NCBI RefSeq assembly: GCF_018128965.1
Contig: NZ_JAAEDH010000020.1
Span: 32,843 to 96,842 of the forward strand
Source: Plastoroseomonas arctica
GTDB lineage: Bacteria > Pseudomonadota > Alphaproteobacteria > Acetobacterales > Acetobacteraceae
DNA: 64,000 nt
Reading direction: 5' to 3'
Both the position numbers and the translations under genes were made by a program. Under the pieces are notes generated by a model, which was given only the letters and a program-made list of their open reading frames with translations, ran no database searches and was not told the origin of the DNA. This document shows positions 1-8,353 of this stretch, piece by piece; the stretch's first letter is position 1, and each line of letters starts with the position of its first letter.

Positions 1-734
1 AGGCGCATCGCCGGGTCGTGGTGGCCCATGTGGTGATCGAGCGCGCCGCAGCAGCCGGCACCGCCGGCCACCACCACTTCGATGCCCATGCGCGTCAGCA
101 GCCGGATCGTGGCCTCGTTGATCGAAGGCGCGAGCACCTGCTGCGCGCAACCGGCGAGCAGGGCCACGCGGCCGCGGCGCTCGTCCTGAGCCGCATGCAC
201 GCGCGCCCCGGCGAGCGGCGAGGCCGGCGGCACGCGCGATGGCGCGAGGGCGAACATGGCACGTAGCCGCGCCGCCAGCATGGACGTGCCGGGGATGAGT
301 CGCGCGAAGGGGCGGCCAAGGCGCGCGCCGGACAGCGCCACGCGGAAGCGCGCGGGGTATGGCAGCACGAAGGACAGCACCCGGCGCAGCGCGCGCTCCG
401 GCCACGGGCGCGTGTAGGTCTCCTCGATATGGCGCCGCGCGTGGTCGACAAGGTGCATGTAGTTCACGCCCGAGGGGCAGGTCGTCATGCAGGCGAGGCA
501 GGAGAGGCAGCGGTCGACATGCTTGACCACATCCGGTGTCGCCGGCGCGTTCTGCTCGAGCATCTCCTTGATCAGGTAGATGCGCCCGCGCGGGCTATCC
601 AGCTCGTCGCCCAGCAGCACGAAGGTGGGGCAAGTGGCCGTGCAGAAGCCGCAATGGACGCAGGTGCGCAGGATGGTGTTCGACTCGCGCGTGTCCGAAT
701 CGGCGAGCTGCGCTTCGGAGAAATTCGTCTGCAT
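1..734 (-). CDS. glcF: glycolate oxidase iron-sulfur subunit GlcF (partial, C-terminus outside window)
   Basis: This is the electron-transfer subunit of membrane-associated glycolate oxidase, which oxidises glycolate to glyoxylate together with GlcD and GlcE. Two 4Fe-4S ferredoxin motifs are visible: CVHCGFCTATCP (Cys25, 28, 31, 35) and CLSCLACMTTCP (Cys76, 79, 82, 86). A downstream GAGCCGALDHH segment matches the CCG repeat region of the family. The ATG at 734 lies 1 bp after the glcE stop codon, which implies translational coupling. About 244 codons are present of the usual 400 or more, and the rest lies beyond position 1. The glcDEF context makes the call secure. Confidence 0.93.
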   Translation of the reverse strand, partial: MQTNFSEAQLADSDTRESNTILRTCVHCGFCTATCPTFVLLGDELDSPRGRIYLIKEMLEQNAPATPDVVKHVDRCLSCLACMTTCPSGVNYMHLVDHARRHIEETYTRPWPERALRRVLSFVLPYPARFRVALSGARLGRPFARLIPGTSMLAARLRAMFALAPSRVPPASPLAGARVHAAQDERRGRVALLAGCAQQVLAPSINEATIRLLTRMGIEVVVAGGAGCCGALDHHMGHHDPAMR

Positions 735-735
735 T

Positions 736-1875
736 CTAAAAGCCTGCCTGCATGCGCCCGGGATTGAACAGACCGCGTGGGTCCAGCGCCGCCTTCACGC
801 GGCGCGCGATCGTGGCGAGCGCGGGCGCATCGGGCTTGATCACCGGCACCGCGGCGCGCAGCGCATCGGGCGCGCGAAACAGCAGGAAGGCGCCATCTTC
901 GGCGGCCGCCATCACCGCGCGATGCGCAGCCTCGGTCGCTGGTCCGGCCACCCAGACGAGGCCGCCGCCCCAGTCGAGCATGAGCTTCGCATCGAAGGCG
1001 GTGCGCAGCGCGGCCGCGAGGCGCGGCCCTTCGCTGGGCTTGACCGAGACGCGCCACACCGCGTCATCCGGTGCGAGGTCGAGCGGCGTCGCCTCCGCGA
1101 CGTCGCGCCACAGCGCGCGGCTCGCCTCGCCCTCGATGATCTCGGACGCGCCGTGTTCGGCCAGGTCTTGGCGCAGCTTCGCGATACGGTAGGCGACGCT
1201 CTCGGCGAAATCCTCGATCCGCAGCAGCGCGCGATGGCCGACGATCGCTGCGCCGCTGACGCCATAGGGCGCGCCGAGGCCGGCCGAGAGCACGCGCTGA
1301 CCGGTGGCGAAATCTGCCGCGTTTACCGCGAGCGTCGCAGTCGCCTCGGGACGCGGCAGCACCTTCAGCGTCACCTCCGTGATGATGCCGAGCGTGCCAT
1401 GGCTGCCGGTGAGCAGCTTGCACAGGTCGAGCCCGGTGACGTTCTTCAGCACACGGCCGCCGGAATGCATCACCTCACCCGCGCCGTTGACGAATCGAAC
1501 ACCCATGACGTGGTCTCGCATGGCTCCGCCGGTGATCCGGCGCGGGCCGGAGATGCCGGCTGCGACGGCACCGCCGATGGTGGCGTTGCCGGCGCCGAAG
1601 ATGCCGGCATAGGAGGGCGGCTCAGCGATCAGCATCTGGCCCTTGGTCGCGAGCATCGCCTCGACCTCCGCCACCGGCGTGCCGGCGCGCGCCGAGATGA
1701 TGAGCTCGGTCGGGCGATGCAGCGTGATGCCGGTGAGGTTGCGCGTGGAGATGGTCGCCGCCGCCTGCACCGGGCGCAGCATGGCGCGCTTGGTGCCCTG
1801 GCCCTCGATGGCGAAGGGCGCATCGGCAGCGGCCACCAGCGCGGCGAGCGCTGACTCCGTGTCGGGCGTCAGCAT
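736..1875 (-). CDS. glcE: glycolate oxidase FAD-binding subunit GlcE
   Basis: This is the second flavin-type subunit of glycolate oxidase. The 379-residue protein has an N-terminal FAD_binding_4-like region, with PFAIEGQGTKR near residue 20 and the GATIGGAVAAGISGPRR segment near residue 100. These resemble the pyrophosphate-binding part of GlcD/PCMH flavoproteins, but without the C-terminal FAD-oxidase domain found in GlcD. It sits between glcD (9 bp away) and glcF (1 bp away) on the same strand, in the standard D-E-F order. The length is close to the usual 350-400 residues. It is probably inactive alone and needed for complex assembly. Confidence 0.93.
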   Translation of the reverse strand: MLTPDTESALAALVAAADAPFAIEGQGTKRAMLRPVQAAATISTRNLTGITLHRPTELIISARAGTPVAEVEAMLATKGQMLIAEPPSYAGIFGAGNATIGGAVAAGISGPRRITGGAMRDHVMGVRFVNGAGEVMHSGGRVLKNVTGLDLCKLLTGSHGTLGIITEVTLKVLPRPEATATLAVNAADFATGQRVLSAGLGAPYGVSGAAIVGHRALLRIEDFAESVAYRIAKLRQDLAEHGASEIIEGEASRALWRDVAEATPLDLAPDDAVWRVSVKPSEGPRLAAALRTAFDAKLMLDWGGGLVWVAGPATEAAHRAVMAAAEDGAFLLFRAPDALRAAVPVIKPDAPALATIARRVKAALDPRGLFNPGRMQAGF

Positions 1876-1884
1876 CGCGCGGCC

Positions 1885-3318
1885 TCAGCCATGCGCGCCG
1901 GCCACCAGCGGAAACACCTTCGCGCCATTCAGCAGCCACCCCGGATCGAAGGCCGATTTGATCGCGCGCTGCTGGTCCAGCTCGGCCTCGGAGAACTGCA
2001 CGCCCATCAGGTCGCGCTTCTCCACGCCCACGCCGTGTTCGCCGGTGAGGCACCCACCGACCTCGACGCAGAGCCGCAGGATATCCGCGCCGAATTTTTC
2101 CGCCCGCGCGAAGCTGGAGGGATCATTCGCGTCGAACATGATCAGCGGATGCAGATTGCCATCGCCGGCGTGGAAGACATTGGCGACCTGCAGCCCGCAC
2201 TCCGCGCTCATCTCGCCGATCCGGCGCAGCACGCGCGGCAATTCGCCGGTCGGGATCGTGCCATCCATGCAGAGGTAGTCGGGGCTGATCCGCCCGACGG
2301 CACCAAACGCGCCCTTGCGGCCCTTCCAGATGGCGGCAGATTCCTCCGGCGTCTGCGCGACCTTCATGCTCAGCGGCGCGAAGCGCGCGCAGATGTCGCG
2401 GATTTTTCCGAGCAGCGCATCCTGTTCGGCCACGCTGCCCTCGACCTCGATGATCAGCATCGCCTCCGCATCCAGCGGATAGCCGGCATGGGCGAAGGCC
2501 TCGCAGGCATGGATGCAGGGGCGGTCCATGAACTCGAGCGCCACCGGGATCACCCCCGCGCCGATGATGGCATCCACCGCCTCGCCGGCGACCTGGATCG
2601 AGTCGAACGCCGCCAGCATAGCGCGCGCCCCTTCCGGGCCGCGCAGGATGCGCACCGTCACTTCCGTGACCATCCCCAGCTGCCCTTCGCTGCCGGTGAT
2701 AAGGCCCAGCCAGTCGTAGCCACCACCATCCAGATGCTCGCCGCCGATGCGCACCACCTCGCCCTCGATGGTGACGAAGGTGAGACCCAACAGGTTGTTC
2801 GCGGTGACCCCGTATTTCAGGCAATGCGCCCCGCCGGAATTCATCATCACGTTGCCGCCGATCATGCAGGCGAGCTGCGAGGACGGATCGGGCGCGTAGA
2901 AGAACCCATCGCCGGCGACGGCCTGGGTGATGCCGATATTGGTCACGCCCGCCTCGACCACCGCCAACCGGTTCTCGTAATCGACCTCCAGGATCCGGTT
3001 CATGCGCATCAGCCCGATCACCACCGCATCGGCCAGCGGCAACGCGCCGCCCGACAGCGACGTCCCCGCCCCGCGCGGCACCACGCGAATCCCCATCCGG
3101 TTGCAGTACCGCAGCACGTCGGCGACCTCGGCCGTCGTGCGCGGCAGAACCACCGCGAGCGGCACCTGCCGGTACGCGGAGAGCCCATCCGTCTCGTAGG
3201 GCTTGAGGCGCACCGGCTCGCCGATCACCGCATCCTCCGGCAGCATGGCGCGCAGCGCCGCAAGGATCGCGTCACGCTGGGCGAGGATTTCGGCCTTGGG
3301 CGGGGGCAGGGCGATCAT
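1885..3318 (-). CDS. glcD: glycolate oxidase catalytic FAD subunit GlcD
   Basis: This is the catalytic flavoprotein of glycolate oxidase (FAD_binding_4 plus FAD-oxidase_C). The FAD-contact stretch PRGAGTSLSGGALPLADAV is present, and the C-terminal GEHGVGVEKR signature is typical of GlcD/D-lactate dehydrogenase flavoproteins. I chose the ATG at 3318 (MIALPPPKAEIL), giving 477 residues, the family's usual size. An in-frame extension to 3528 exists, but it reads as low-quality sequence across the divergent promoter region. It is the first gene of a glcDEF operon, and no glcC-type regulator is visible beside it. D-lactate dehydrogenase is the main alternative, but the adjacent GlcE/GlcF argue for glycolate. 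Confidence 0.93.
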   Translation of the reverse strand: MIALPPPKAEILAQRDAILAALRAMLPEDAVIGEPVRLKPYETDGLSAYRQVPLAVVLPRTTAEVADVLRYCNRMGIRVVPRGAGTSLSGGALPLADAVVIGLMRMNRILEVDYENRLAVVEAGVTNIGITQAVAGDGFFYAPDPSSQLACMIGGNVMMNSGGAHCLKYGVTANNLLGLTFVTIEGEVVRIGGEHLDGGGYDWLGLITGSEGQLGMVTEVTVRILRGPEGARAMLAAFDSIQVAGEAVDAIIGAGVIPVALEFMDRPCIHACEAFAHAGYPLDAEAMLIIEVEGSVAEQDALLGKIRDICARFAPLSMKVAQTPEESAAIWKGRKGAFGAVGRISPDYLCMDGTIPTGELPRVLRRIGEMSAECGLQVANVFHAGDGNLHPLIMFDANDPSSFARAEKFGADILRLCVEVGGCLTGEHGVGVEKRDLMGVQFSEAELDQQRAIKSAFDPGWLLNGAKVFPLVAGAHG

Positions 3319-3454
3319 GGGCGTGGCTCCGACGACACCGCCAAGATGTCCATCCTGCGACACTTCCACAAGCAGGCCGGGCGCGCCCTTGCCGAACGCC
3401 CCGCCGATGCACCAGTCTGGCGTCGCATCGAACGCCGGAACAAGGGCCAAACCC

Positions 3455-3808
3455 ATGCAGCGCCTCCTGCTTGCCGTCATCCTCGCCGCAGTCGCCGCCG
3501 CGCCGGCCCTGGCGCAACGCTCGGGCACCTACGCGGTCGAAGGCGCGTCGCCCGGTGGTGCGCGCTACGAGGGCGCGCTGCAGCTGCAGGCGACCGGTCC
3601 GCAGACCTGGCGGATGATGTGGACGATCTCCGGCACCACCACGGTGGGCGTCGCGATCACCGCCGGCAGCACGCTGGTCGTGGGCTACTTCACCGAGGGG
3701 CAGCCGGGCGCGGCTTCCTACGAGGTCCAGCCTGATGGGCGCCTCGTCGGCCGCTGGACGCAGGGTCTGCAGGGCGGCGTCGGCACCGAGACGCTCACCC
3801 CGCGCTGA
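3455..3808 (+). CDS. small secreted protein, tandem paralogue 1 (unknown function)
   Basis: I do not recognise the family. The 117-residue product has a clear Sec signal peptide (hydrophobic core LLLAVILAAVAAAPALA ending at ALAQ near residue 21). A mature domain of about 95 residues follows, rich in Gly/Thr, with a WRMMWTISG-like strand pattern that suggests a small beta-barrel or sandwich. It shares nearly the whole mature domain with the next gene, including RSGTYAV, YEGAL-LQATGPQ-WR, and GRWTQG-QGGVGTE near the C-terminus. The start at 3455 was chosen because the signal peptide begins there. It is divergent from glcD. Confidence 0.75.
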   Translation: MQRLLLAVILAAVAAAPALAQRSGTYAVEGASPGGARYEGALQLQATGPQTWRMMWTISGTTTVGVAITAGSTLVVGYFTEGQPGAASYEVQPDGRLVGRWTQGLQGGVGTETLTPR

Positions 3809-3835
3809 TCATCGCCGCACCGGAGACCGCCGACC

Positions 3836-4228
3836 ATGCGCCGCACCCTCCTTGCCCTGCTTTGCACCCTGGCATTCGCCATGCCTGTCTTTGCCCAGGC
3901 GCCCGCGCCGCTCAGCCTTGCGCCCGCGCCGCTGATCCGCTCGGGCACCTACGCGGTCCAGGGCACCGCCCCGGATGGCACCGCCTATGAAGGCGCGCTG
4001 GAGCTGCAGGCGACCGGTCCGCAGAGCTGGCGCCTCACCTGGCGCATCGCCGGCGACACCACGATCGGCGCTGGGCTCAGCGTCGGCGACCGCCTGGTCT
4101 TCGGCTACCGCTCGGAAGGCGAGGTCGGCACCGGCTTCTACGAGCCCCAGTCGGATGGCCGCATCACCGGCCGCTGGACCCAAGGCGCGCAGGGCGGGGT
4201 CGGCACCGAGGTCCTGTCGCCGCGCTGA
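3836..4228 (+). CDS. small secreted protein, tandem paralogue 2 (unknown function)
   Basis: This 130-residue exported protein is paralogous to its upstream neighbour, 27 bp away on the same strand. A signal peptide (LLALLCTLAFAMPVFAQ) is followed by a short Ala/Pro linker that the upstream copy lacks. The same domain then follows, with RSGTYAVQG, LQATGPQSWRLTW, and a C-terminal GRWTQGAQGGVGTEVLSPR. This pattern indicates local gene duplication with divergence of the N-terminal linker. There are no cysteines or catalytic motifs in the mature part. I cannot assign a function. The gene converges on the MFS gene with an 8-bp gap. Confidence 0.78.
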   Translation: MRRTLLALLCTLAFAMPVFAQAPAPLSLAPAPLIRSGTYAVQGTAPDGTAYEGALELQATGPQSWRLTWRIAGDTTIGAGLSVGDRLVFGYRSEGEVGTGFYEPQSDGRITGRWTQGAQGGVGTEVLSPR

Positions 4229-4236
4229 CCTGGGCC

Positions 4237-5397
4237 TTAGGCGCCGGCCACCGGGCGCCGTTGCATGGATGCGACGAGCGCCAGGCTGCCCAGTCCCACC
4301 AGCACCAGGCCCGCCGCGGCCGGCCCCAGCGCCTCGAAGCCGAAGCCGCGCAGGACCTGGCCGCCGGTCACCGACCCGACCGAGCCGCCGAGGTAGATCG
4401 CCGCCGCGTTCAGCGCGAAGAGCACCGGCGTGAGTGGCGGCGCCAAGGCCGCGAGGCGCGCCTGCTGCGGCACCATGAAGGCCCAGCAAGCCACCGACCA
4501 CAGCAGCACCAGCACGAACAGCCCTGTCATCGGCAGCGGCAGCAGCGTCATCGGCAGCAGCGTCGCGATCTGTGCGCACCCCAGCAGCACCAGCGTGCGC
4601 AGCGGCCCGATGCGGTCGCTGAGAAATCCGCCCAGCGCATTGCCCACCACCGCACCCACGCCGAACACAAGCAGCAGCGCAGTGACGCCGTCGCGCCCGA
4701 GCCCGAAGCGCTGCTCGGCGAAGGGCCCGAGGAAGGTGAACACCACATAGGCCCCGCCCAGGAACAGCGCCGTATAGGCGACGGCGAGCACCAGCACCGG
4801 CGAGGCGAGCACGGCGCCGAGACTGGCGAGCGTGGTGGGCGGCACAGCGATGGCCCGCGGCAGGCTGCGCCAGAGCAGGCCCGCGCAGAGGAAGGTCATC
4901 ACCGCGACCAAGCCGAAGGCGAAGCGCCACCCCAGCGCATAGCCGATCCAGGCGCAGGCCGGCACGCCCAGCGCCTGGGCCAGCGTCAGCCCGCCGAACA
5001 CGATGGCCAGCGCCCGACCGCGCTGCTCGGCCGGCACCAGCGCAACCCCGATCGAGGCGCCGACCGGGGTGATGAAGCCGCCGCCGAGGGCCATGAGGGC
5101 ACGCGCCACGAGCACAGTGGTGAAATCCGGCGCCACGGCGGCGAGCACGGCGCCGAACGCGAACACGACCAGGCCACCGGTGAGGATGAAGGCGCGGTCG
5201 AACCGCCCGGTCAGCGCCACCAGGACCGGCGAGGTGAGCGCATAGACGAGCGCATAGAGGCTCATCATCCACGCCGCCTCGCTGGGCGGGATCGCGAAGG
5301 CACCGGCGACCGGCGTCAGCAGGCCGATCACGCCGAAGGCGCCCATGCCCACGGCGAAGTTCCCAAAGGCGATCAGCAGCAGGACAGGGTTGCGCAT
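4237..5397 (-). CDS. MFS family efflux transporter (AraJ/YdhP-like drug:H+ antiporter type)
   Basis: This inner-membrane transporter has 386 residues and about 12 hydrophobic segments, the usual architecture of the 12-TM major facilitator superfamily. The loop 2-3 region reads GRFDRAFILTGG. The TM4 region reads RALMALGGGFITPVGASIG, followed by PAEQRGRALAI, a loop typical of the AraJ/PbuE-like DHA1 group. The start was set at the ATG at 5397 (MRNPVLLLIAFGNF), which begins directly before TM1. An 18-residue upstream in-frame extension is hydrophilic and unlikely. The substrate cannot be read from sequence; proximity to the sugE exporter is suggestive only. Confidence 0.85.
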   Translation of the reverse strand: MRNPVLLLIAFGNFAVGMGAFGVIGLLTPVAGAFAIPPSEAAWMMSLYALVYALTSPVLVALTGRFDRAFILTGGLVVFAFGAVLAAVAPDFTTVLVARALMALGGGFITPVGASIGVALVPAEQRGRALAIVFGGLTLAQALGVPACAWIGYALGWRFAFGLVAVMTFLCAGLLWRSLPRAIAVPPTTLASLGAVLASPVLVLAVAYTALFLGGAYVVFTFLGPFAEQRFGLGRDGVTALLLVFGVGAVVGNALGGFLSDRIGPLRTLVLLGCAQIATLLPMTLLPLPMTGLFVLVLLWSVACWAFMVPQQARLAALAPPLTPVLFALNAAAIYLGGSVGSVTGGQVLRGFGFEALGPAAAGLVLVGLGSLALVASMQRRPVAGA

Positions 5398-5472
5398 GCG
5401 GTGCCTCGGGCTGTGTGCCCGAGCATGTGCGCGCAATGCCGCCCCCGGCAACCGCTCGTCGCCAGGGCGCTG

Positions 5473-5787
5473 CTATTCCGCCAGCTTCAGACCGACGATG
5501 CCCGCAAGGATCAGGCCGATGCAGGCAATCCGTGCAGCGCTCGCGGCTTCACCAAACAGCGCAATACCGATGATGGCGGTGCCGATGGTGCCGATCCCCG
5601 TCCAAACGGCATAGGCGGTGCCGATCGGCAGGGTGCGCAGCGCGAGGCCGAGCAGGCCCAGGCTCGCCACCATGCTGGCGACCGTGAGCAGGGTCGGCAC
5701 GAGGCGCGTGAAGCCGTGGGTGTACTTCAGGCCGACGGCCCAGCCGATCTCGAGCAGTCCGGCGAGGAGGAGGGTAAACCAAGCCAT
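5473..5787 (-). CDS. sugE: SMR family guanidinium exporter (SugE/Gdx)
   Basis: This is a four-TM small multidrug resistance protein of 104 residues, the exact family size. The TM1 signature [20 protein letters not shown] contains the essential Glu14. Segments such as [22 protein letters not shown] are characteristic of the SugE/Gdx branch rather than EmrE. Known Gdx proteins export guanidinium in exchange for protons. The assignment is strengthened by an apparent guanidine-II riboswitch immediately upstream (5797-5858). The protein probably works as an antiparallel homodimer in the inner membrane. A quaternary-ammonium exporter is the alternative. Confidence 0.92.
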   Translation of the reverse strand: MAWFTLLLAGLLEIGWAVGLKYTHGFTRLVPTLLTVASMVASLGLLGLALRTLPIGTAYAVWTGIGTIGTAIIGIALFGEAASAARIACIGLILAGIVGLKLAE

Positions 5788-5796
5788 GGGGAAAGG

Positions 5797-5858
5797 ATCC
5801 CTTCACGTTGCCAGGACGTCCCGGCCGGAGAGGGATGGCCGCACGGTCGTCCGCGCGG
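5797..5858 (-). promoter_or_regulatory. guanidine-II (mini-ykkC) riboswitch candidate upstream of sugE
   Basis: Two hairpins precede sugE on its own strand. Hairpin 1 (5858-5839) is CCGCGCGG-ACGA-CCGTGCGG, an 8-bp stem (one G-U pair) with the ACGA tetraloop diagnostic of mini-ykkC RNAs. Hairpin 2 (5825-5810) is GCCGGG-ACGT-CCTGGC, with loop ACGU instead of the consensus ACGR. The linker between them holds ATCCCT (5836-5831), exactly complementary to AGGGAT (5802-5797) in the ribosome-binding region. This is an anti-SD/SD arrangement. In the known class, guanidine binding stabilises the kissing loops and frees translation of sugE-type exporters. Confidence 0.78.
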
Positions 5859-5928
5859 GAGGATAAGGCATCGGACCTTCGGCCCTGACATGGAGCGGGG
5901 GGCCTGCGCCCCCCTCAGTCCCCGCTGA

Positions 5929-5947
5929 GCTGACGCTCTGCGTCAGC
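5929..5947. terminator. hairpin downstream of rpmJ
   Basis: The sequence GCTGACGC-TCT-GCGTCAGC is a perfect 8-bp stem with a 3-nt loop, about 30 bp past the rpmJ stop. No T-tract follows, so if it terminates transcription it is a weak or Rho-assisted site. It separates rpmJ from the sugE riboswitch leader. Confidence 0.45.
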
Positions 5948-5977
5948 CTCTGCGCCAAGCCAACGCTGCTGCGCAGC

Positions 5978-6103
5978 CTAGCCTTGGCGCGCCTTGAGCC
6001 GCGGGTTCTTCTTGTTGATCACGTAGACACGCCCGTGCCGGCGCACGACGACGCAGTTCTTGTCGCGGATCTTGGCGGTCTTCAGGCTGTTGCGGATCTT
6101 CAT
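5978..6103 (-). CDS. rpmJ: 50S ribosomal protein L36 (zinc-free, alphaproteobacterial type)
   Basis: This is the small large-subunit protein L36. The 41-residue product begins [17 protein letters not shown] and ends [13 protein letters not shown], both characteristic of the alphaproteobacterial form. It lacks the CxxC...CxxxH zinc ligands of the longer-known C+ form, keeping only one Cys (Cys17), so it is a zinc-independent variant. An AAGGAC ribosome-binding site sits about 9 nt upstream of the ATG at 6103. It is a monocistronic gene outside the spc operon, which is normal for this lineage. Confidence 0.95.
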   Translation of the reverse strand: MKIRNSLKTAKIRDKNCVVVRRHGRVYVINKKNPRLKARQG

Positions 6104-6152
6104 CACTCAGGTCCTTGCGAGGGGCGCTCTCTACGGGCGACCACCTTCCCTG

Positions 6153-6854
6153 TCAACCGCCCAGCCGCGCCTCGATCGCACCCGCCGCCGCGCGATCGAG
6201 CTTCAGCGCGCGTGCAAGTGTGTCAAGCCAGCTGCGCTCGGCCTCGCTGATGGTGCCCATCGCGGCATAGGCGCCGGCGTAGAGCTGGGCCGCCTGCATC
6301 GGGTCGCGCACCTCCTTGGCCAGTGCGGCGGGCGTCAGCGGCGCGTCGAAATCGGCGAGGACGAAGTCGCGCTCGCCCGATGTCAGCCCCGCGGCGTCGA
6401 GCTGGCGCGCGATCGCCGCGCGCTCGGCCGCATCGATGCTGCCATCGGCGCGCGCGGCCGCGATCATGGCGCGGATCATCAGCAGCGCCTCGGCGGTCTC
6501 GGCCTCCGGCGCCGGGGAGGGAGGCGCCGGGCGCGGCGTCCAGGGCGAAGCGGCCGGACCCGTGTTCGGCACGCTTCCATGTTGCGCGGCCGGAGGCGGC
6601 GCAGAGGGGGCGGGCGCGCGCAGATCCGGCACCGGCCGGCGCGGCGCCGGGTCCGGCGGCGGCGGGCTCTGCCTATTCGACAGCGCCTCCATCGCGACCG
6701 TGGCCAGCCCCGTCAGCGCGCGCGCCAGCTGCGCATTGCTGGATCGCGAGGTGCCAAAGCCCGGGATGCTTCGCGCCCGGCTACCGCGCGTGGTGCGCCG
6801 CGGCGGCTGCACCGCGCCCTGCAGCACAGCGCCAAGAATGCGGGAGAAATCCAT
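6153..6854 (-). CDS. DUF533 (YebE/TerB-like) protein
   Basis: This 233-residue protein has a basic, Pro-rich N-terminal half (about residues 15-115, low complexity). A C-terminal all-helical DUF533/TerB-like domain follows (about 120-230), with motifs LLMIRAMIAAARADGSIDAAER and YAGAYAAMGTISEAERSWLDTLA. The acidic helix-loop segments resemble the metal-binding loops of TerB-fold proteins. The function of DUF533 proteins is not established; E. coli YebE is an inner-membrane stress-induced homologue. A short hydrophobic N-terminus (FSRILGAVLQGAV) could attach it to the membrane. The gene stands alone between rpmJ and the Old Yellow Enzyme gene. Confidence 0.82.
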   Translation of the reverse strand: MDFSRILGAVLQGAVQPPRRTTRGSRARSIPGFGTSRSSNAQLARALTGLATVAMEALSNRQSPPPPDPAPRRPVPDLRAPAPSAPPPAAQHGSVPNTGPAASPWTPRPAPPSPAPEAETAEALLMIRAMIAAARADGSIDAAERAAIARQLDAAGLTSGERDFVLADFDAPLTPAALAKEVRDPMQAAQLYAGAYAAMGTISEAERSWLDTLARALKLDRAAAGAIEARLGG

Positions 6855-6922
6855 CGCGAAACTCCTCGGCGTGATCGCCCGGCACAGTCGATACTCCGCA
6901 CCGGACGGTCAAGCCGGGCGCA

Positions 6923-8026
6923 TCAGCCCAGGAACGGGTAGTCCGTGTAGCCCTTGGCACCACCGCCGTAGAAGGTGCTGCGGTCGTGCCGGTTGAGCGA
7001 AGCACCGGTCCGGAACCGCTCCGGAAGATCCGGATTGGCGATGAACAGCCGGCCATAGGCGATCGCGTCGGCGTTGCCGGCCGCAACCGCCGCCGCCCCG
7101 GTCTCATGCGTGAACCCGCCGGCCGCGATTACCGGGCCGGAAAAAATGCGCTTGAAACGCGAGGCCGCATCCGGCGCATCGGCGTGCAGGGCGTTCACGT
7201 CGCTGGTCTGGTCCGCGCGCGGCTCGACCAGGTGCAGGTAGGCGAGGCCGCGCGGGGCCAGTGCGCCCACCACATGGTCGAACAGCGCGCCCGTGTCGCT
7301 GTCGCGCATGTCATTGAAACTGCCCCAGGGGGAGAGGCGCACGCCGACGCGCTCGGGGCCCCAGACCTCGGCCACGGCATCGACGACCTCGAGCAGGAAG
7401 CGCGTTCGGTTCTCGAAAGACCCGCCATACGAGTCGCTGCGCTGGTTGCTGCCGTCGCGCAGGAATTGGTCGAGCAGGTAGCCATTCGCACCATGCACCT
7501 CGACGCCGTCGAAGCCGGCATCCTTGGCGTTGACGGCCGCCTGGCGGAACTCGGCGACGATCGCCGCAATCTCGCTCACGCTCAGCGCGTGTGGCGTCTC
7601 GAAGGCCACGCCCTCGCCGCGCGCATTCACATGCCCGCCCGCGGCCGCGATCGCCGAGGGTGCCACCGGCACCGACCCGTCCGGCCGCATCGAGGAGTGC
7701 GAGATGCGGCCGCAATGCCAGATCTGGTTGACGATCAGCCCGCCCTTCGCGTGTACCGCCGCCGTCACCAGCCGCCAGCCCGCAATCTGCTCGGGAGAAT
7801 GAACCCCCGGCGCGCCGGGATAGCCGCGCGCATCCTCGGCGATGTCGGTCGCCTCGGTGATCAGCAGCCCGCCCTGGCTGGCGCGCTGGCCGTAATACTC
7901 GGCGTTGAGCGTGGTCGGGATGTCGCCGGGCTGGGCCGAGCGCAGGCGCGTCAACGGCGCCATCACGACGCGATGGTAAAGCTCGAGCGCACCGAGGCGC
8001 GTCGGTTCGAAAAGGGGATCGCTCAT
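6923..8026 (-). CDS. Old Yellow Enzyme family alkene reductase (NemA-like)
   Basis: This is an FMN-dependent NADPH:enone/ene-reductase with a TIM barrel of 367 residues, the usual size for NemA/xenobiotic reductases. Typical motifs are visible: VVMAPLTRLRS near the N-terminus, GVEVHGANGYLLDQFLRD with the substrate-binding His/Asn pair, the NQRSDSYGGS segment with the conserved Tyr, and the FMN-phosphate region PVIAAGGF...DAIAYGRLFIANPDL. I chose the ATG at 8026 (MSDPLFEP); upstream in-frame sequence is non-family. Likely roles are detoxification of electrophiles such as maleimides, nitro esters or quinones. It is monocistronic, between DUF533 and tRNA-Pro. Confidence 0.93.
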   Translation of the reverse strand: MSDPLFEPTRLGALELYHRVVMAPLTRLRSAQPGDIPTTLNAEYYGQRASQGGLLITEATDIAEDARGYPGAPGVHSPEQIAGWRLVTAAVHAKGGLIVNQIWHCGRISHSSMRPDGSVPVAPSAIAAAGGHVNARGEGVAFETPHALSVSEIAAIVAEFRQAAVNAKDAGFDGVEVHGANGYLLDQFLRDGSNQRSDSYGGSFENRTRFLLEVVDAVAEVWGPERVGVRLSPWGSFNDMRDSDTGALFDHVVGALAPRGLAYLHLVEPRADQTSDVNALHADAPDAASRFKRIFSGPVIAAGGFTHETGAAAVAAGNADAIAYGRLFIANPDLPERFRTGASLNRHDRSTFYGGGAKGYTDYPFLG

Positions 8027-8135
8027 CGGGATCTGCTCCTGGGCACCGCCCGGGATAGGGCGGGGGCCATGTTGCAGTGCAATATATGAGGCGCGGGGTG
8101 GGTTTGAAGACCCGGGCGGCAACCCGCAGGAACCC

Positions 8136-8212
8136 TGGTCGGAGTGAGAGGATTCGAACCTCCGGCCCCTGCGTCCCGAACACAGTGCTCTACCAGGCTG
8201 AGCTACACTCCG
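8136..8212 (-). tRNA. tRNA-Pro (anticodon CGG)
   Basis: The minus strand folds into a complete cloverleaf of 77 nt. The acceptor stem is CGGAGTG/CACTCCG. The D-arm contains GTAGCTCAGCCTGGTAGAGC. The anticodon loop is TTCGGGA (anticodon CGG, reading CCG), and the T-loop is TTCGAAT. The discriminator is A and the CCA end is encoded (8136-8138). CCG is the dominant Pro codon in this GC-rich DNA. I see no integrase or duplicated tRNA 3' end nearby. Confidence 0.97.
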
Positions 8213-8353
8213 AACCTTGCGGGAGCCGCGCTATAGCCCGCCCCCCGCGGCCCCGCAACACCTCGCGTCACATTCGCGCGCTTGAACAAGCACACGACTT
8301 GCTGCGAGGCTGTATCGCGCCGGCAACATCCCGGTCCATGGAGAGCAAACCCG

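Noticed and set aside
8136..8212. tRNA-Pro as possible integration site
   Set aside because: No integrase, no duplicated 3' end of the tRNA and no composition change next to it.
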